Positions 25,600 through 36,221 of a DNA stretch of 64,000 nt are shown piece after piece (position 1 is the stretch's first letter; each line of letters starts with the position of its first letter). A model generated the notes under the pieces. The model saw nothing but the letters and a program-made list of their open reading frames with translations. It did not search any database and was not told the DNA's origin. The stretch is from Epiperipatus broadwayi (Eukaryota; Onychophora; Udeonychophora; Euonychophora; Peripatidae). The stretch is taken from assembly GCA_028023455.1 (NCBI GenBank), contig JAQFVV010000322.1:622001-686000 (forward strand). The letters are read 5' to 3'. The translations under genes and the position numbers were made by a program.

Positions 25600-28320
25600 A
25601 AGACTGGCTTGAGATCAATGGAATCTAGGTCATATATAACGCAATCTAATTAATGATGTATACACATAAAACATGAAACAAAGAATAATTAAAGTTATGA
25701 AATATAACTAATTTATTAATAATAATTTGTTAGAAATTGAGTAAGCAAATAATGATTAAATAATTTAATAACCACAGTGGTGAATCTATTTACATATCAT
25801 AATTAATAGTATTTGGGTTTCACGAAATTATTTATAGTGATTTGCATATCCCAAAGAATACATATAAGATAGATTAATGATTAAAAAATATGCAAATACA
25901 AGTTACAGAGATGAAGAAAAATCAATAAATAATCAAGACAATCCCGCTTAATATGCTATTGGAGGGAGATATCAAATTTACAGTGATTTTATAGTATGCA
26001 CGCTATGATTTATTCAATAGAAAAATAAATGACCTTATCGAATACAGTTAAATGGAATTTGATTTACACAAATCCATTTGTTACAGTTTATTCTAACCAT
26101 ATATTAAAACATATTATAAATTACCAAGTTTATTTCATCAATTATTTAAAAGAAAACGGTTATTTGCGTGTTTTATTACATCATTCTGCTTTGACAGAAT
26201 TTACTGAAAGTTATTACTGAGCATATTTAGAGATCATTTAATAAGAGGGCGGATAGCTTAAATAAGCTTTAATTGATCTTTCTATCTTATAAACATATAA
26301 AAGGAAAGAAAAGGATGGTTTACAAAATCACAGCATTACGACCAGAGATTTAGAACAGGCAATATAAAATTAATTAATAATTGTGGTGCTGACCTACATT
26401 ATAATGCCAGAAAAATTATGTCTGTTTAGGATGAGAAGTTTCATCAAATTTATGAACATGAGAGACTCGCCTGCACTTGTGACAAGACAGTCTCTGAAGA
26501 AATGGTTGGTAGGGATTCCATGGTTCAGAATTTTCTATGTTATCCCATACAGAGTCTAATTATAACCTGAAAAATCCTGGAGTCAGTGCTTCCAAACTCC
26601 ATTGAGAAATATGTCTTACGAAATGATCCGGGACCTCCGGGTATTAGTTTGACAAAGCAAGATATATGAATTTCATAACATTATCAAGGGTAAGCAACGC
26701 TAATAGGAATCAGGTCCATAATGATGCTGATATGTTAACCAAGGCCCTCATAATTAATGAAATCTAGCATAATGACATGACAAAAATTAACCCATCCTTA
26801 ATGGTGCGCAATTGACCTTAAATATTAATTAGAAAGTCAGAACTAGAAAAGAGAGGGAATATGTAGTTCCCTTCATTAAACAAATATTAGTACGCTTAAT
26901 GAGTAGAAAATTACATAAAATTATCATGCTGGATGGCATGGGATGCAAATGATTGATTATAAGAAAAGGTAAGGTCATTAAGCTTTACTTTATACAATAT
27001 TAAAATTAACTAAATCAATAGCGTTAATATAGTAATAAATTGATATCTTAAATATGACAGTGGACAATCTGCCATTAAACACATAAAACGATTTAGTAAG
27101 ATTATTCAATCGAGCCAACTTTGAGTTTGGTAATAATGCTTACATTTAAATATTTAAAATCCCATAATGGTGGGATGAAGAATTAAAATAAAATTGGTTC
27201 GCTAGATTGAATTATTAGCATATTAAATCAAGCATAATCAAATGTAAAATAAATTAAAAGTTTGCCACGTTTAAATAAGATAGAAATAGTGAAACTCAAT
27301 AAATACATTTAAAGAGTAAATTCATAGATTCGTGCATTATCTTTTACAAAGGAAAAGAGAAAGTCATTAATTCATTAGATGTATGATAATTGGCACTACA
27401 TCATTAATTATTAGATTGAGAGTTAACATTATATTTTAAATAAATTATATAAATGGAGGTTTTAAGAGTTCATATTAGTGGCAAAGACAGGATTACCTTC
27501 TGTTATTTGATGACTTGATGGCTGTACGGGTTGATACGCATGTGGGAAAATAATTTGGAAACATGGTCGGCAATGTAGATTTTGGAGAAATAATGGTTGG
27601 CATCTTTCAAGGATTAAATTAGCATTTAATTAGGACAGTCTTTAAGTGGCGATGGCATAGCGGTATTTGAAAAGATCGGGTAAGCAAATTTCTCCCACTA
27701 CTCAGAAGTCATATTTTAAAAATTCGAGTGATGTAGGTTCATTCTGCAACACCTGAAATAAAAGCAAAAAGTGTCTAGTATAGAATTTAGGCTGTATTTA
27801 TACGCCACCAAAACCTTCTAGAAACTTCTATTACTTTATGCTGGCAAAGCCAGAATGTGCATTAACTGGCCTGACTGCACTTACCCTTTATTAACATTTA
27901 TATTTTTAAAATGACAACGAGATAAGCTCTAGAGAGTATTGTTTCAATCTATTTCGAGTTTGGAAATAGATGCACAAGATATATTTTCCATTAACATAGA
28001 ATTTCTAAAATAATCTACTTTAATGACGACATTTTTAAATTGAACAAGGTACATTCTTTTGTTTATAAATCTAAGTTATGTTAATTACTCTCTAGAACTT
28101 TCTCTGGTATTACATCAGCTTAATAAAAATAAACGAATTGTAAATAATAATAAAAATGAAATATTTAATGAAATGTAATATGATTTACAATATTTCCAGC
28201 TATCTGTGATATGTACACACACATACATGATTATTTACTGTGGTGGAAATTTAAATATTTCCGAATTAAAACTAATATATTTTAATCAAAATAATGCTTA
28301 ACTAGCAAAAGAAGGGCGGG
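25600..28320 (-). repeat. Large distinct interspersed block with minus-strand TATA box
   Basis: Balanced composition, with GC-richer patches near 26480-26700 and 27480-27900. The minus strand has a TATA box (TATAAATA, 27795-27802) and words shared with the 20-kb block. An 11-bp inverted repeat ('tctagagagta' and 'tactctctaga') sits near 27931 and 28085. No recognisable protein. It may be a nonautonomous LTR-type element or several nested elements. Confidence 0.3.
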
Positions 28321-28339
28321 GTAGTTGCATGTATTTGTG

Positions 28340-28435
28340 TACTTGCACTCCCTAGTGATTAACAAGTATATAAATGGATTTGAACCTGCGGTTGAAGGTT
28401 TCTAATATCACTAGACAGTGAAGCAAAATGTGTAT
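28340..28435 (-). repeat. SINE head fragment with box B
   Basis: CCGCAGGTTCAAATCC (minus strand, 28376-28391) is a good box B. The upstream 'cactgtctagtgatattag' may contain box A. Related to the copy at 20818-20905. Confidence 0.45.
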
Positions 28436-28499
28436 AACAGATTTTACTGCTTCAATATGGTATGATATTCTAGTCTTATAACTATAGGCATCTCTCTTT

Positions 28500-29620
28500 T
28501 CTGACTAGGATTGATATAAAACCAAATAAACATCACATTAGACCAGCTACAAAGTGTTGTAATTGTTGCAAATTCTTTTTTTATCACCACATTTATGCCA
28601 CCTAGTGTAAGCTTTATTAATCAATAATTGCTAGTCTGTATTACTTAATTGGTTTTATACCAACCCAGCTAGGGAATAAAGATGCCTGTAGTTGTTAAGA
28701 AGCTAAAGACATTATAATATGTGGATATTGAACTGGTTTCAGATCTATGTAACTGTAATGTCTTCACCCCTAAGTTTTTCAGAGGGGTGGAAAAGAACAT
28801 ACAATCCGATATATAAACACCAAACGAGGACAAGAAATTTAGATAAATATATGGAACTTGGCTACATGGCTAAACACTCATTATTAAACAGTTGTGACAC
28901 AAATAGCTCTAACGGCTTGATACATGTATCCAACTTCTTCTGGTAAACAAAACTAACAAGTGTGCATTGTTTTTATATTCATAGTTTTTTATATCCGTTT
29001 GTGTTCTTTTGTTTACGTCTTATCTGCTACATCTCTCCAAATTCTTTATCGCATGTTTTCAAAACCCCGTTTTTGCTTGTTCTTAACTTTTAATCTCTGT
29101 GGCTATGTTTGGAATTATAATTAAATTTAATTAGTTATTTTTATCTTTAATAAAAATAAATCTCTGCAGTTTTGTTTGAAATTATAATTATTTCCATTAT
29201 AATTTTTTGACTTTATATTAGTTATTTTTATTTTCAAATAAATAAGATAAAACTTCTGGAGTAAATTGTCTCTTGTAACTTTGCTATTTATTTCTCAACA
29301 AACGAATACAACGGTAACTATACAAGAATGTTGGATTAGGTTAGAAACAATATATTTTTTTCAATTTGGACTAGTAGTTTGATAGTAAACAGAAAAATAA
29401 AATATGGCTGCTAGAGAAAGAGTGCATTAGATCCTAAGTGCATTGTTCCAAAGTCCAAACCTTCTCATTGATGTTAGCCAAAAGCTAGAAACTAGTCGAG
29501 ATATTAGATAGGACATGACCAGATAAACAGTTATTAAGCTCTACTATCTGGCATTTACTAATTATTAAAGCTTGCATTAGGTGACATAAATATGGTGAGA
29601 AAAAAAAATTGATGATTAAG
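28500..29620. mobile_element. Foldback element copy interrupted by about 620 bp of unrelated sequence
   Basis: The left half (about 28500-28765) carries 'caccacatttatgccaccta' and 'gatattgaactggtttcaga'. The right half (about 29395-29615) carries the reverse-complemented counterparts ('atggctgctagagaaag', 'ctagaaactagtc', 'aaagcttgcattaggtgaca'). Between them, 28766-29390 has no counterpart in the other copies. Confidence 0.6.
28766..29390 (+). repeat. Unclassified insertion inside the foldback element
   Basis: This segment begins around 'ttcacccctaagttt' and includes an open frame to 28946 whose part after 28766 reads FSEGWKRTYNPIYKHQ. The right part is T-rich with 'ttatctgctacatctctcc'. 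No family is recognised. A clean target duplication could not be defined, so the limits are approximate. Confidence 0.35.
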
Positions 29621-30013
29621 AGTGTATTTTTTAACTTAAATGGAAATTTAATTAAAAGAATAAAATTACATCATCTAGATTTTTCAGAAATTTAATATTA
29701 TATGATCCATTAAATGAAAGCAAAAAGATAGGATTGAAAATAAATATTAAAAAAGAATAAAAAAAATTTTTTTTAAAAAAAAAGAGAGAGAAATAAAAAC
29801 TACCAATGTTTGCCTGAAAATTTGTGATGATGGTATTTTAGATGTGATGAGTGTTGGTCTACTTCCATCTGTCATTAAATGTTAAATGTCTAGAAAAATT
29901 TTAACATTATTTAAACTTTTCCAAATACAATCAACTGTTAACACACAATTTAGTAGATAATGCAGGTTAGCAGACTACACAACATTTTGAGTGGTATTCT
30001 TCACTGTTTTTTA

Positions 30014-30126
30014 GGCGTGGCTGGCCTGACCATTGACGATGTCAACATAGGAATTGGATTTACACCTTTAGATTCTTGAACATCAAATTTTAAGACAATG
30101 TTTCTAACCAATTGAGCTATTCTGTC
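30014..30126 (-). repeat. tRNA-derived SINE
   Basis: On the minus strand TAGCTCAATTGG (30108-30119) is a clear Pol III box A, followed after about 40 nt by a degenerate box B (GGTGTAAATCC, 30057-30067) and the body segment complementary to 'ggcctgaccattgacgatg' (30023-30041). A second copy lies at 34331 on the plus strand and a third at 6107. Confidence 0.65.
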
Positions 30127-30230
30127 AAAGTTGAAATTTCATATACTTATCTATGATGGTCAGTTTAAATACTCATGATTCCTCCACTTTTTTTTTTTTT
30201 TTAAAATACTCTTTTCTAAGAGCAAAAAAG

Positions 30231-30883
30231 TTAATTAAAGATTTTCAGACATTGTGCATTACCACACCAAGTTGACTTTGTAGAATTATTTGCCATTGTT
30301 GTATGAGCAGCTTGTTTGAATTTTTTTCTTTGCATTTTTTCCTCTCCATCCAATATTTTTGTATTTTCCCAATCAAACATATTTTCATTAATATACACAT
30401 AGTCTGCTATGGTAGACACATCTGTTATTTCTTTTTTAGTCATTAGTTTGCATTCTTTCATTTGCTTTTCAACAGGGGTCAGGTCTCACTAATATACTTT
30501 CTTCCACATTCACATGGTATTTCATAGTTATAGCTTTTGTCTTTCAATAATTTGAGTTTGTAGATGTTAGAATTCTTTGAAGTGGTGTATGGCTTTGGAA
30601 AGCTGTTCTAATATTATATTGATTGCAGATTTCCTTTAATTTGTCTGCTATTCCTGATATGTATGGTTACACTATAGTAACAATAATTGTTTTTCTTTTT
30701 AGTATCTGTGGGTTTTTTTTCTCTAGTAATGGTTTTCTTGATGACAACTGATAGATAACTATTCTGCATGAGAGTTTATTCTATGTAGATCTAATTTCCA
30801 AACCACTGATTTCTGAACAAACTTTCTATGCTCTGTTCCATAAGATAGCTTAATTCCAAGTTTTGTGCTTCTGATGTGATTTG
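30231..30883 (-). pseudogene. Penelope-like element, 3' part: end of RT and GIY-YIG endonuclease
   Basis: This is the downstream half of the retroelement continued from 32789-34377. It contains the post-catalytic RT segment (SNHIRSTKLG) and, at about 30470-30530, YEIPCECGRKYISET, the start of a GIY-YIG endonuclease like that of canonical Penelope-like elements, followed by a C-terminal stretch with DWENTKILDGEE. Stops and frameshifts separate these blocks: one stop lies just after the endonuclease start and several more follow. The GIY-YIG domain would nick target DNA during retrotransposition; this copy cannot make an intact one. Confidence 0.75.
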
Positions 30884-30887
30884 ATAT

Positions 30888-32788
30888 TATAACGGTCATG
30901 GTGTGGGTGATCAAAATAGTCTTACCGTATCTGCCGCTACAGGGCACCACCAGGCATTTGAACCTGGAAAATTTATAGAGTAGGCAGATACGCGCTGTTA
31001 AAAATCCAACTTTTATTTTATTGACCGTTTCCCTTGCCTAGCTCATGGAGTAGGAGAGGTTTAAAACATAAAAGTATATTTTTAATAAAGATTAATTAAA
31101 AAGAATAAACTAGATCACTGCCAGTACTAATAACACAACAGATTTTATTAACGCACATTTAAAATTGAGGAATAAAATTTATATTTAGATTTTAACATTA
31201 AATTTTAAATTTAAATTACTATTTTAAATAGACAGGTAGAGCATTTTAATAATATTTTACTTTAGCATATTGGGTATAGATAGGTTACATAGAGTCCACA
31301 GTTAATAATCTTTCAAAACAAATCATTCAATCTCAGACTAAAAGTTCATAGCCAAACCAATGCCTGCTTCCAGATATATAGTCGCAACCAATGCAATATG
31401 AAGATGCTAGCATAAAATCACACTGACAGGAATGTGCATCTGACAGCATGATATTATTTGAAGGACATGATCCTCATCCAGTACAGGAATGGGCATCTGT
31501 CTGGTGAAGGAATCGTGTATATAAATTAATTAAAGAGTGCTACATATGGGAGAGAGCGGTCTTTCTGCCGACATAAATCCCTGTCCATAGAGCTAGAAGG
31601 GATTAATGGCGCAGGAAATACGTCTGCGACCATTTCAATTATATGACTGCCTCTTTGGGATCATGCATTTAGTTGGGCACGTTGCTCTGTATGCTAAACA
31701 CGCTTCATATTACATTGATATAAACACCCATATTCCTCCACAAGCATCATCTTAACTACGAAACAAATAGCCTCAAATTAACCCTTTAAAATAAATGAAT
31801 TTAAACATAGTTATTAATTTTTATCCATGCAGCTATCCATACCCAAATTTAATTTGATACATTTTTAATTAACCCTTAACACAAAAAAAGAGAGAAATGG
31901 AAATGATTGCTTAAACATATGCATAAAAAAAATATATATATTAATAATTGATTTTGAATTTTTTTAAGTCAGATAATTAATTGTTCTTATTTTCAGCTAT
32001 TAATTGCAATTTTAGAAAAGTTCTTATTAGATAGACACAAGAGTTTATACTTTACGGATTGAGCAGATTTAGAGGTTCATCTTCGTGATCACTTTCGTAG
32101 ATTGTTTGACCTTCTTTGAAATGAAACCGCTACTTGCCATGCATTTGGTCGGGAACTGTCATCCAGAGGCCTCAGCTGGTTGTCCGGAAAATTAAATTTA
32201 TTGCAGACTTCCACATCATGAAAATCTGCAATATAGCTAGTTATAACGGTATATTCATAGTCAGCTCTAAGATAACAATTATAATAATCATTTGGCTTTT
32301 ATATTTTTATTAGTCTCTTATCATCCAATCTTGTATTCAACGAGCAAGACGTCACTAGTCCTCTGGTGTTTCAATTACAGTCCGTGCTGTCATTTCGTGC
32401 TTGCATTGGTCATTTAATTTCTTTTTATTCTCTTACCATTTAATTTATTTTAAGTGCCTCAAGGGCTAGTTTGCTTTAGAACAATCATTTAATTAATAAA
32501 ACAATCATTTCTATTTTCTAACATTATAGAAATCAACATTATTTCTATTTTTAAAAATATCAAATCTTTATATCTTTACTTTTTTACAAAAAAAAAAAAC
32601 TTTCAAATACTTTAATTTTCCTTTTTTAAAATAGTTTTTAAAGTCTCCCATCTGTGCGATATATATATTAAACAACTTTTAATTTTCAGTTTTTAAGTTT
32701 TTTTTTTCTTTTTAATAAATCAATTTTTATTGACGATCTTTTTATTTTCATTTTAAAATAATGTAACGGCATTTTATAAACCGTTACA
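30888..32788. mobile_element. 1.9-kb insertion splitting the Penelope-like element
   Basis: The insert is bounded by TATAACGG at 30888 and CCGTTACA ending at 32788, which are inverted except for one base. It is flanked by a 4-bp target duplication, ATAT (30884-30887 and 32789-32792). Removing the insert and one ATAT leaves the RT reading frame in phase. TG..CA-like ends and a short target duplication fit a solo LTR (minus orientation: TGTAACGG end first). A box B-like GGTTCAAATGCC (minus, near 30956) and an internal palindrome next to the right end (atgtaacgg / ccgttaca, 32761-32788) are present. No protein-coding frame was recognised. Confidence 0.65.
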
Positions 32789-34377
32789 ATATATATGCTA
32801 AATATTTACTAATGGTTGTTGGTTTTCTATAAACTATTGTTTTGACTTTGCCATGAGGGAGTCTTATCATAAAAACATCTAAGACTAACAATTTTTGTTC
32901 ATATTCTGATTCCATTGTGAATTTAATTGAAGGGGATATGCTATTGATGTGACTCCAGAACATCTGCAACTGTGCTTCACCATGTGGTCATACAACAAAT
33001 ATATGATCAACATAATGAAGCCAAAACGGAAATGAAGTAATATTTACGGCTGTTGATACAATTTTTTCCATGTAAATGTTGCTAAACAAGGGTGGCATTG
33101 GTGAGTCCATTGTCCTTTTTTGATTTTATTGGAAAAATTCTGAGTTGTATTGAAAGCATGTTGTTATGCAGAATGTTAATAGTTCCAATAAACTATCAGT
33201 AGATAGAGTTTTTCGGTTTGTAGACTATTATCACCATATAACCTTTTTCTTACAATAGATAATGCTTCATCACATGGTATATTTGCAAATAAACTTTCCA
33301 CATCAATGCTAAAAACAATATGTTAGTACTTGCAATTTATAGGTTCTTGATTAATTCTATAAAGTTCTTAGAATCCCTGATGGAGAATTGTGTCCCATAT
33401 GCCAAAGGATTAAGAATTTTGCGAAGAAATCTTGACAAGTTATGACATGGCGAATTTCTAGAACTGACAATAGTCTTAATGGAACATTATTTTTATGGAT
33501 TTTAGATATTCCATAAAGATGAGAAATTTTGCCGAAATACAATGTTGATGTCCTTTTTTTCTGAATCACTGAAATACGATGCTTTCTGAGTAATGTTTGT
33601 TCTTTATTTCTAACTAGGAATTGAATTTTTATCACTTTTTTATATTGGCCTGCTGTGAGGAGTTCTTCTATTTTGTTACCATAATCATTTGTAACATCAT
33701 TACAACCTTACTGTTACCTTTGTCAGCAGGGAGAGTGACTATAGATATACTTTGTTTGAGAAATTTAACAGCTGTCATCTTATCACATGATATGTTTGAT
33801 TTTTGTTTTTGATGGCTCTCAAGAGTTTTTAATTATCCAACTTAATTCTGCTGCTTTTTCTAGAGGCAATTTTTAAATGACTTCCTCAGTGGCTCCATTA
33901 GTTGAAGTTGATAGATTGTTTGTTATATAATATGTTTTTTGATATGCCCATGTGGATTTACAAGTTTTTTCTTTTGACATTTTGCATATAATTTATAATA
34001 TGATCTTCTCACCATTTGACAAACTCTTGTGAAGTCATCATCAGTAAATTTATTTCTCAGAAGACATTCCATATTTCTAATGGAAGGAACACAAGGTTTG
34101 ATACTTGGATGACCTTTGAGCATTTATTCTTTCTTATAATAAGTCCCACTAGCTCTCTGAATAATCTCAGCTTTATTGGAATGAATTGGAGGCTTTCTTT
34201 GAAACCTTTAGGAATAATCTCTTCCGATTTACATTGGAAAAAAAAAGAAGAAAAGTAGGGAGATGAGAAGGATATGAACTGACTCTCATAAATAAATATA
34301 TGAAATTTGTACTGATTGTTGTTTTTCACAGGCAGTTGGTCAAAACTTTGTCTTAAAATTTGATATTCAAGAATCAA
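32789..34377 (-). pseudogene. Penelope-like element, 5' part: N-terminal region and reverse transcriptase
   Basis: The minus-strand frames give, in order, an N-terminal region (IIPKGFKESLQFIPIK), the RT finger block (LYGISKIHKNNVPLRLL, about 33520), the catalytic block near 33025 and the downstream block SIKFTMESEYEQKLLVLD through TIVYRKPT (about 32815-32925). These are hallmarks of Penelope-like reverse transcriptases. The catalytic YVDD-type motif reads YVDH, so one catalytic aspartate is a histidine, and a stop follows a few codons later where a tryptophan codon is usual. Several frameshifts are also present. The frame is interrupted at 32789 by the 1.9-kb insertion. The element is antisense to the host gene within its predicted intron. 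Confidence 0.8.
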
Positions 34378-34432
34378 AAGGTGTAAGTTTAACTCGTGCT
34401 AGCTTGTCACTGGTCAGACCAGAAATACCTGA
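34331..34432 (+). repeat. tRNA-derived SINE, plus strand
   Basis: CAGTTGGTCA (34334-34343) corresponds to the second half of box A of the 30-kb copy. The following 'ttgtcttaaaatttgatat' and 'tcaagaatc' match that copy, and 'aaggtgtaagttt' is a decayed box B. The start is truncated, abutting or overlapping the 5' end of the Penelope-like element. Confidence 0.6.
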
Positions 34433-35237
34433 AGAAAAGCAGAAAATAATGCCACTTGAAACATATAATTTACTATTTTGTGTTATCTACTAACTTGTGT
34501 GTTATTATTAACAAGTTGTTTGTATTTGGAAAAATTTAAATAAAGTTTACAAATTTTCTAGACATCCAACATTTAATAATAGATAATGGAAATAATCCAT
34601 CATATTTAGAAACTATTAGTAGTGAATTTGAAAAAGTTAACAATTATAAATGTTTTGAAAGGATTAATTCATATGGATGAAAATATAGTGGAAGAAATAA
34701 ACAATAGAATTAACTTTTGAGTAATTCTTTAGATAAAAATAAAATTAAAGAAAAAATATGGCTACTTGCTTCAAATAATAGATCTGTTATGAACATGTTT
34801 TATTAATATTTATTTATGGATCTCAGACTTTAACATTTAATAGAAGAACAAAATTAATTTATAGATCATACAATGAAGGGAGATGATATATTGAAATTAA
34901 TGAGGAGCAATTAAAAGTAAAGTGAGTATGTGACAGAGCAAACTAGTACTACTAATATTGATGAAATGAAAGAATTGAAAGACAGACCTGAAACTGATTG
35001 GACATGATCTTAAAAGAAACGGGAATAAATAAATCTTACACTCAATCCCAAGATATTGTAAGCGACCTGGAAAAAATATTGTATATAAAAAGAATGAATA
35101 AGATAACGGTCTTGAAATTACATGAGGAAAAAGAACATATATATCAGAGAAAATGGATTTAACTTATTAAGACATTTCAAAAATGAACTGATAGTGGTTA
35201 AAAATAAAATGTCATTTATATATAAATGTGTAATTTT
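34433..35237. other. A-rich tract, possibly decayed retroelement
   Basis: Plus-strand frames give scattered polar peptides (for example SYGMKIVEEINNRI near 34680) without a firm family motif. No gene is supported. Confidence 0.3.
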
Positions 35238-35708
35238 AATAAAATTAAGTCGTACATCACATGACATATATTTTGTATTTACAGATATGTAAAATAAAGA
35301 GTATGCTAATAGCTCTAAACAAGCTTATTTTATTATGATAAATGGATTGTCCCCATCCCTAGACCAATTTCGAACTATAGATTTCATGATTGAAGAGCTA
35401 GGATACCAGATTCAAAATACCAACTCAAGCCCAGCATTTATGTAATACTTAACTATTAAGTAGAAGATCTGAATTTTCAGACATCTATATGCCTTTAAAT
35501 CCAACTTTCGAACTGAAATAGCCATATGGAACTAAATTCAAATACCCCATATATTAATAGCCTTAGTAATCTAATATAGCCAAAGCCTCAACAGCCAAAT
35601 TATAATATTAATAAAATAAAATCATACATCACATGATTTATATAGCTTGTATTTACAAATATGTAAAATAAAGAGCATGCTAAGAGCTCTAAACAAGCTT
35701 ATTTTATT
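35238..35708. mobile_element. Short element bounded by about 98-bp direct repeats
   Basis: Copies at 35238-35335 and 35610-35708 share 'tacatcacatga', 'atatgtaaaataaagag', 'atgcta' and 'agctctaaacaagcttattt' with few differences. The internal segment is about 274 bp and noncoding. The layout resembles a terminal-repeat retrotransposon in miniature, but a simple segmental duplication with unique sequence between is also possible. No primer-binding site was identified. Confidence 0.5.
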
Positions 35709-35897
35709 TATTTTTTTATGATTTATTTTAAATGTGTAATTATATCATAAAATTTATAGTATTTATAATTGTGTTGTTGTTTTTTTTTTTAAATCAGATT
35801 TTTATTATAAGATATACATCTCACAGTAATATAAACACATATGTTTAGTATATATTTAAATTTACAATATTTATAATTCTTTTATTTTTTAATTCAG

Positions 35898-36221
35898 GTT
35901 TATATTGAAAAATTGAATTTACAAAATACTTCATCTGATGTTATAAGTGTTAATGACGTCTTTATAAGAAAACCAGAAGTTACCGTGAATACTTCCTTAA
36001 AACAAGAAGAAAATTCTAAAAAAACACCAGAACTTTTAAGTAAAAGTGTAAAAGAACATGAACAAAAACGTCTAAAACAAAAAAATGAAAAGTTACCCTT
36101 AAAAACTTACAGTTTTAGATCAAAGACAGATAATACTTACTTTTCACTGTCATCTGGATGTAAAAGGCATAATAATGTAAAAAAAAAAAAGTATCCTTCT
36201 CTTCAGCCTTCTTTTTCTTGA
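35898..36221 (+). CDS. Terminal coding exon of the unrecognised host gene
   Basis: This exon follows a strong pyrimidine tract and acceptor 'aattcag' and stays open for 107 codons from its first base (VYIEKLNLQNTSSD) to a TGA at 36219-36221. The product is very Lys/Ser/Glu-rich, with 'KEHEQKRLKQKNEKLPLK' suggesting a charged helix followed by a basic tail ending KYPSLQPSFS. There are no membrane segments or zinc fingers. Phase 0 matches the donor at 17616. Codon use and amino-acid composition are unlike the random AT-rich open frames around it. Family unknown; nuclear localisation through the basic runs would be a guess. Confidence 0.7.
   Translation, partial: VYIEKLNLQNTSSDVISVNDVFIRKPEVTVNTSLKQEENSKKTPELLSKSVKEHEQKRLKQKNEKLPLKTYSFRSKTDNTYFSLSSGCKRHNNVKKKKYPSLQPSFS

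Larger units (their letters stand above)
17616..35897 (+). other. Predicted large intron (about 18.3 kb) packed with mobile elements
   Basis: The intron runs from donor gtaagt at 17616 to acceptor 'tttttaattcag' ending at 35897. It holds the distinct blocks at 18.6-20.3 and 25.6-28.3 kb, the LINE fragment, foldback copies, several SINEs and the antisense Penelope-like element. The direct splice is inferred from matching phases only. Confidence 0.45.

Noticed and set aside
34016-34258. Plus-strand open frame of 80 codons
   Set aside because: It is antisense to the N-terminal part of the Penelope-like element, whose minus-strand frame is recognisable.
34540-35200. Possible LINE or hAT coding remnant on the plus strand
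   Set aside because: Peptide fragments are polar and suggestive, but no conserved motif could be fixed in order, so it was not annotated as a pseudogene.
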